A stretch of 64,000 nt of DNA from Aculops lycopersici. Its lineage: Eukaryota; Arthropoda; Arachnida; Trombidiformes; Eriophyidae. The DNA lies in assembly GCA_015350385.1 (NCBI GenBank), contig WNKI01000001.1, forward strand, positions 12,335,329-12,399,328, in the 5' to 3' direction. Below, one piece after another: positions 62,324 through 64,000 of the stretch. The position numbers and the translations under genes were made by a program. The notes under the pieces were generated by a model, which was given only the letters and a program-made list of their open reading frames with translations, was not told where the DNA came from and ran no database searches. How positions within the stretch are numbered: the stretch's first letter is position 1; each line of letters opens with the position of its first letter.

Positions 62324-64000
62324 TTAGTTTGAGTCGTTGTTATTGTTGCTTGCGGGAAGCGGATCGCCGCTATTCCTGCTTGTCGTTGTTTGCAAGTCGC
62401 AGTAGTGGCCAAAAAGTTGATCGTAAGCCACCCTTCTGCTCTGTTGTTGTTGCTGCTGCTGTTTCCTGTTGTTGCTGGCCACTAAGTTAGGCCGCCCGTC
62501 CGATTGGATCATGATTGTTTCGCGTAACAAGCGCGTCGAATTGTCGTAAAGCAACTCGAGCGTTAGCTCACCACTAAATCTCTGGTAGCTGGCGAGCAGT
62601 CCATTGGAGTCGCAGCTGAGTTCGGCGAGGGGCCGCTGGTTGTATAGAATGGACTTGAGCACATAGCGCTCGCCGTTGAACACGCGCACCAGTTCCGTTG
62701 TGGTCTCGCTCGAGCGCTGAGCTTTGTCGCCAAGTCTTGCTAGTCGCACGTAGGCGCCCATTTGGAGTTGCTCCAGTTCCGCCGGGTCCATTGCGTCACC
62801 GCCAGCCGTGCCACTGCCACTACTGCTCGCCAGGTACTCGGCGGCCAATCGCTGAGCCTCTAAATCGCGCCGGTCGTCCTCGTCGAGCGGCGAGGGCGCC
62901 ACTCTCCTGTTGCCGGCGTCTCTCAGTGCAGCAGCCGCCGAGTTCCAAAGAAGTCGGTAGTGGAGCTCGAGTTGACGCTCACCGTTCGCCAGAGTCGAGC
63001 TTAAATGCAAACCACTCTGCGCGTGGAATTCCATCAGCTCGCCGCTCAGTGGATGACGCAAGCTCAGCACTTCCAACTTCCGGTCGCGCGCGTCACTCGC
63101 TCGCGAGTCGGTGGCAAATAATCTGTTAATATTGGAGTGGTCGATGGAGTTCAAGTTGAAGTCCACTGGCGAGTAGTCGGCTATCAATCTGATTGAGTCG
63201 TCTGCTGAGTCTAGCACAAATATTGATCCGTCCGAGTTAATCTCAACTGAATGGGCTCGTTCAAATCCGCCGCTCAGGTGAATGAATGGAATGATGCTCT
63301 TCGTCTCGGCTGCTCGTTGGCCGGATCTTGTCCCCGTTGAGGCTGCCAGTCGAGGCCAATCGATTTGTGAGTGGCTGCTGCCATTGGTGCCATTGATGCT
63401 GCTGCTAACCCGCTTCCCGTCCATCAGCAGGCTGGAAATCATCGAGTCCCAAGTGGTTGGCGCGTGCAAGTCGACGAGCGTCGCCGGCTGCTGAAATCGC
63501 TGGCCACTTGGCTTCAATTTTGCGAGATAAACTCGCTGACTCGGTCCAAGTTGATGGACCACCAACAAATCGCCGCTCGTCTCGTGGGCGCTAATCGACC
63601 TGATGAGTCCCAAGTTCCGGTGCGAGATGCACTGAGGCAGTTGGCGATAATTCTGTTGCGGACCGAAACCTCCACTTCCGGCGACCAGAAGCTCGAGGCT
63701 GAAGTCGGAGCGGAGCGCAAGTATCGCATTTCCATCCAGGAAGTAGAGCGACGAGTCTGCCTCGCTCCAGCTTAAGCCTCGGATTGCGGCCGGCTCATAG
63801 TCGAGCAGCTGGCGACAGGCGCGCATCTTCCGCGGCATCCGCAGTAGAGTCGCCTGCCCGCCGCCACTGAGGTCTAGAGCAACGATGTGGGCGTGGCCGT
63901 CGACGAGGTACAAAATCTGTCGCTGCTCGTCGAGCGCAAGCGAGTGGGGCGAGCGGAAGCGGAGGGCTCGCGTTGGGGCCGAAGTGTCGGCGCTGCTGCC
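62324..64000 (-). CDS. teneurin-like NHL/YD protein, 5' end outside the window
   Basis: The frame is open from the right window edge to a stop at 62324 (at least 558 codons), so the start lies beyond the window. It opens with an NHL-type blade (SPHSLALDEQRQILYLVDG), followed by more propeller-like blades (SVEINSDGSIFVLDSADDSI). Then come teneurin-like NHL-to-YD features (FHAQSGLHLSST, LRVFNGERYVLKSILYNQ and LTLELLYDNSTRLLRE). Teneurins are type II transmembrane adhesion proteins whose extracellular NHL propeller is followed by a barrel of over 1,000 residues of YD repeats. Here the frame stops soon after the first YD-like units, in a Gln/Asn/Ser-rich tail. Either the rest is on exons I cannot see, or this is a shortened relative. 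Family assignment is moderate. Confidence 0.5.
   Translation of the reverse strand, partial: GSSADTSAPTRALRFRSPHSLALDEQRQILYLVDGHAHIVALDLSGGGQATLLRMPRKMRACRQLLDYEPAAIRGLSWSEADSSLYFLDGNAILALRSDFSLELLVAGSGGFGPQQNYRQLPQCISHRNLGLIRSISAHETSGDLLVVHQLGPSQRVYLAKLKPSGQRFQQPATLVDLHAPTTWDSMISSLLMDGKRVSSSINGTNGSSHSQIDWPRLAASTGTRSGQRAAETKSIIPFIHLSGGFERAHSVEINSDGSIFVLDSADDSIRLIADYSPVDFNLNSIDHSNINRLFATDSRASDARDRKLEVLSLRHPLSGELMEFHAQSGLHLSSTLANGERQLELHYRLLWNSAAAALRDAGNRRVAPSPLDEDDRRDLEAQRLAAEYLASSSGSGTAGGDAMDPAELEQLQMGAYVRLARLGDKAQRSSETTTELVRVFNGERYVLKSILYNQRPLAELSCDSNGLLASYQRFSGELTLELLYDNSTRLLRETIMIQSDGRPNLVASNNRKQQQQQQQSRRVAYDQLFGHYCDLQTTTSRNSGDPLPASNNNNDSN

Noticed and set aside
1..64000. Search by eye for tRNA, rRNA, CRISPR arrays, transposon terminal repeats or transposase genes
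   Set aside because: No tRNA B-box with a matching cloverleaf, no rRNA-like block, no spaced direct-repeat array and no transposase or reverse-transcriptase frame was recognised. A covariance-model scan would be needed to exclude small RNAs.

Overview
This is a eukaryotic nuclear window, almost certainly from an arthropod. The evidence is a CYP307 (spook-class) ecdysteroid P450, an innexin, an NRF-6-type acyltransferase, a muscle essential myosin light chain and two alan-shepard/RBMS RNA-binding proteins. About 20 of some 29 protein-coding genes have uninterrupted reading frames, including a 353-aa G-alpha-q and most of a 1,266-aa class IIa HDAC. Detected introns are mostly short (about 50-230 nt). 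Intron-poor arthropod genomes are known among acariform mites, so a mite is my best guess, but that is inference from gene structure only.

Layout: 1-4.97 kb has no recognisable gene. 4.97-6.75 kb: dihydropyrimidinase/CRMP-like enzyme (+). 8.86-11.2 kb: first shep-like gene (+). 11.65-20.35 kb is a dense run of housekeeping genes: TOMM22 (-), LIN37 (+), SEC11 (+), MED4 (-), a small novel candidate (+), G-alpha-q (-), CIAO3 (+), essential myosin light chain (-). 21.3-22.9 kb: protein with four CUE-like repeats (-). 24.1-26.3 kb: second shep-like gene (+). 26.3-32.3 kb is gene-poor, with one secreted-protein candidate at 30 kb (-). 32.36-36.34 kb: HDAC4/class IIa (-). 38.2-44.1 kb: ISCA1 (+), CD2BP2 (-), DNAJC9 (-), COPS8 (+), NAA50 (+), CYP307 (-). 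46.3-48.2 kb: innexin (-). 49.6-51.0 kb: NRF-6-like acyltransferase (+). 51.5-52.1 kb: secreted lysine-rich protein (+). 53.5-56.0 kb: ATP synthase beta and SOD1 (+). 56.5-57.0 kb: small single-pass membrane protein (+). 57.2-59.0 kb: DPH1 (-) and RPS28 (-). 59.4-61.2 kb: short EDC4/Ge-1-like protein (+). 62.3-64.0 kb: NHL/YD teneurin-like protein running off the right edge (-).

Genes are often packed head-to-head with 230-400 bp between start codons (TOMM22/LIN37, MED4/novel gene, DNAJC9/COPS8, RPS28/EDC4) or tail-to-tail with overlapping or nearly touching 3' ends. There are no operons, mobile elements, CRISPR arrays or tRNA/rRNA genes that I could recognise. The iron-sulfur genes ISCA1 (mitochondrial), CIAO3 (cytosolic assembly) and DPH1 (an Fe-S client enzyme) all occur here, but they are not adjacent and I see no sign that they are co-regulated.

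The most interesting points are: the metal-complete dihydropyrimidinase with a CRMP-type C-terminal tail; two divergent shep paralogues that share an intron position but differ in the RRM1-RRM2 linker; the tandem CUE-like repeat protein; Tyr rather than His at the catalytic position of the class IIa HDAC; shortened MED4, CD2BP2 and EDC4 homologues; 3'-skewed intron retention in the long genes; and a series of perfect foldbacks and palindromes in the noncoding DNA.
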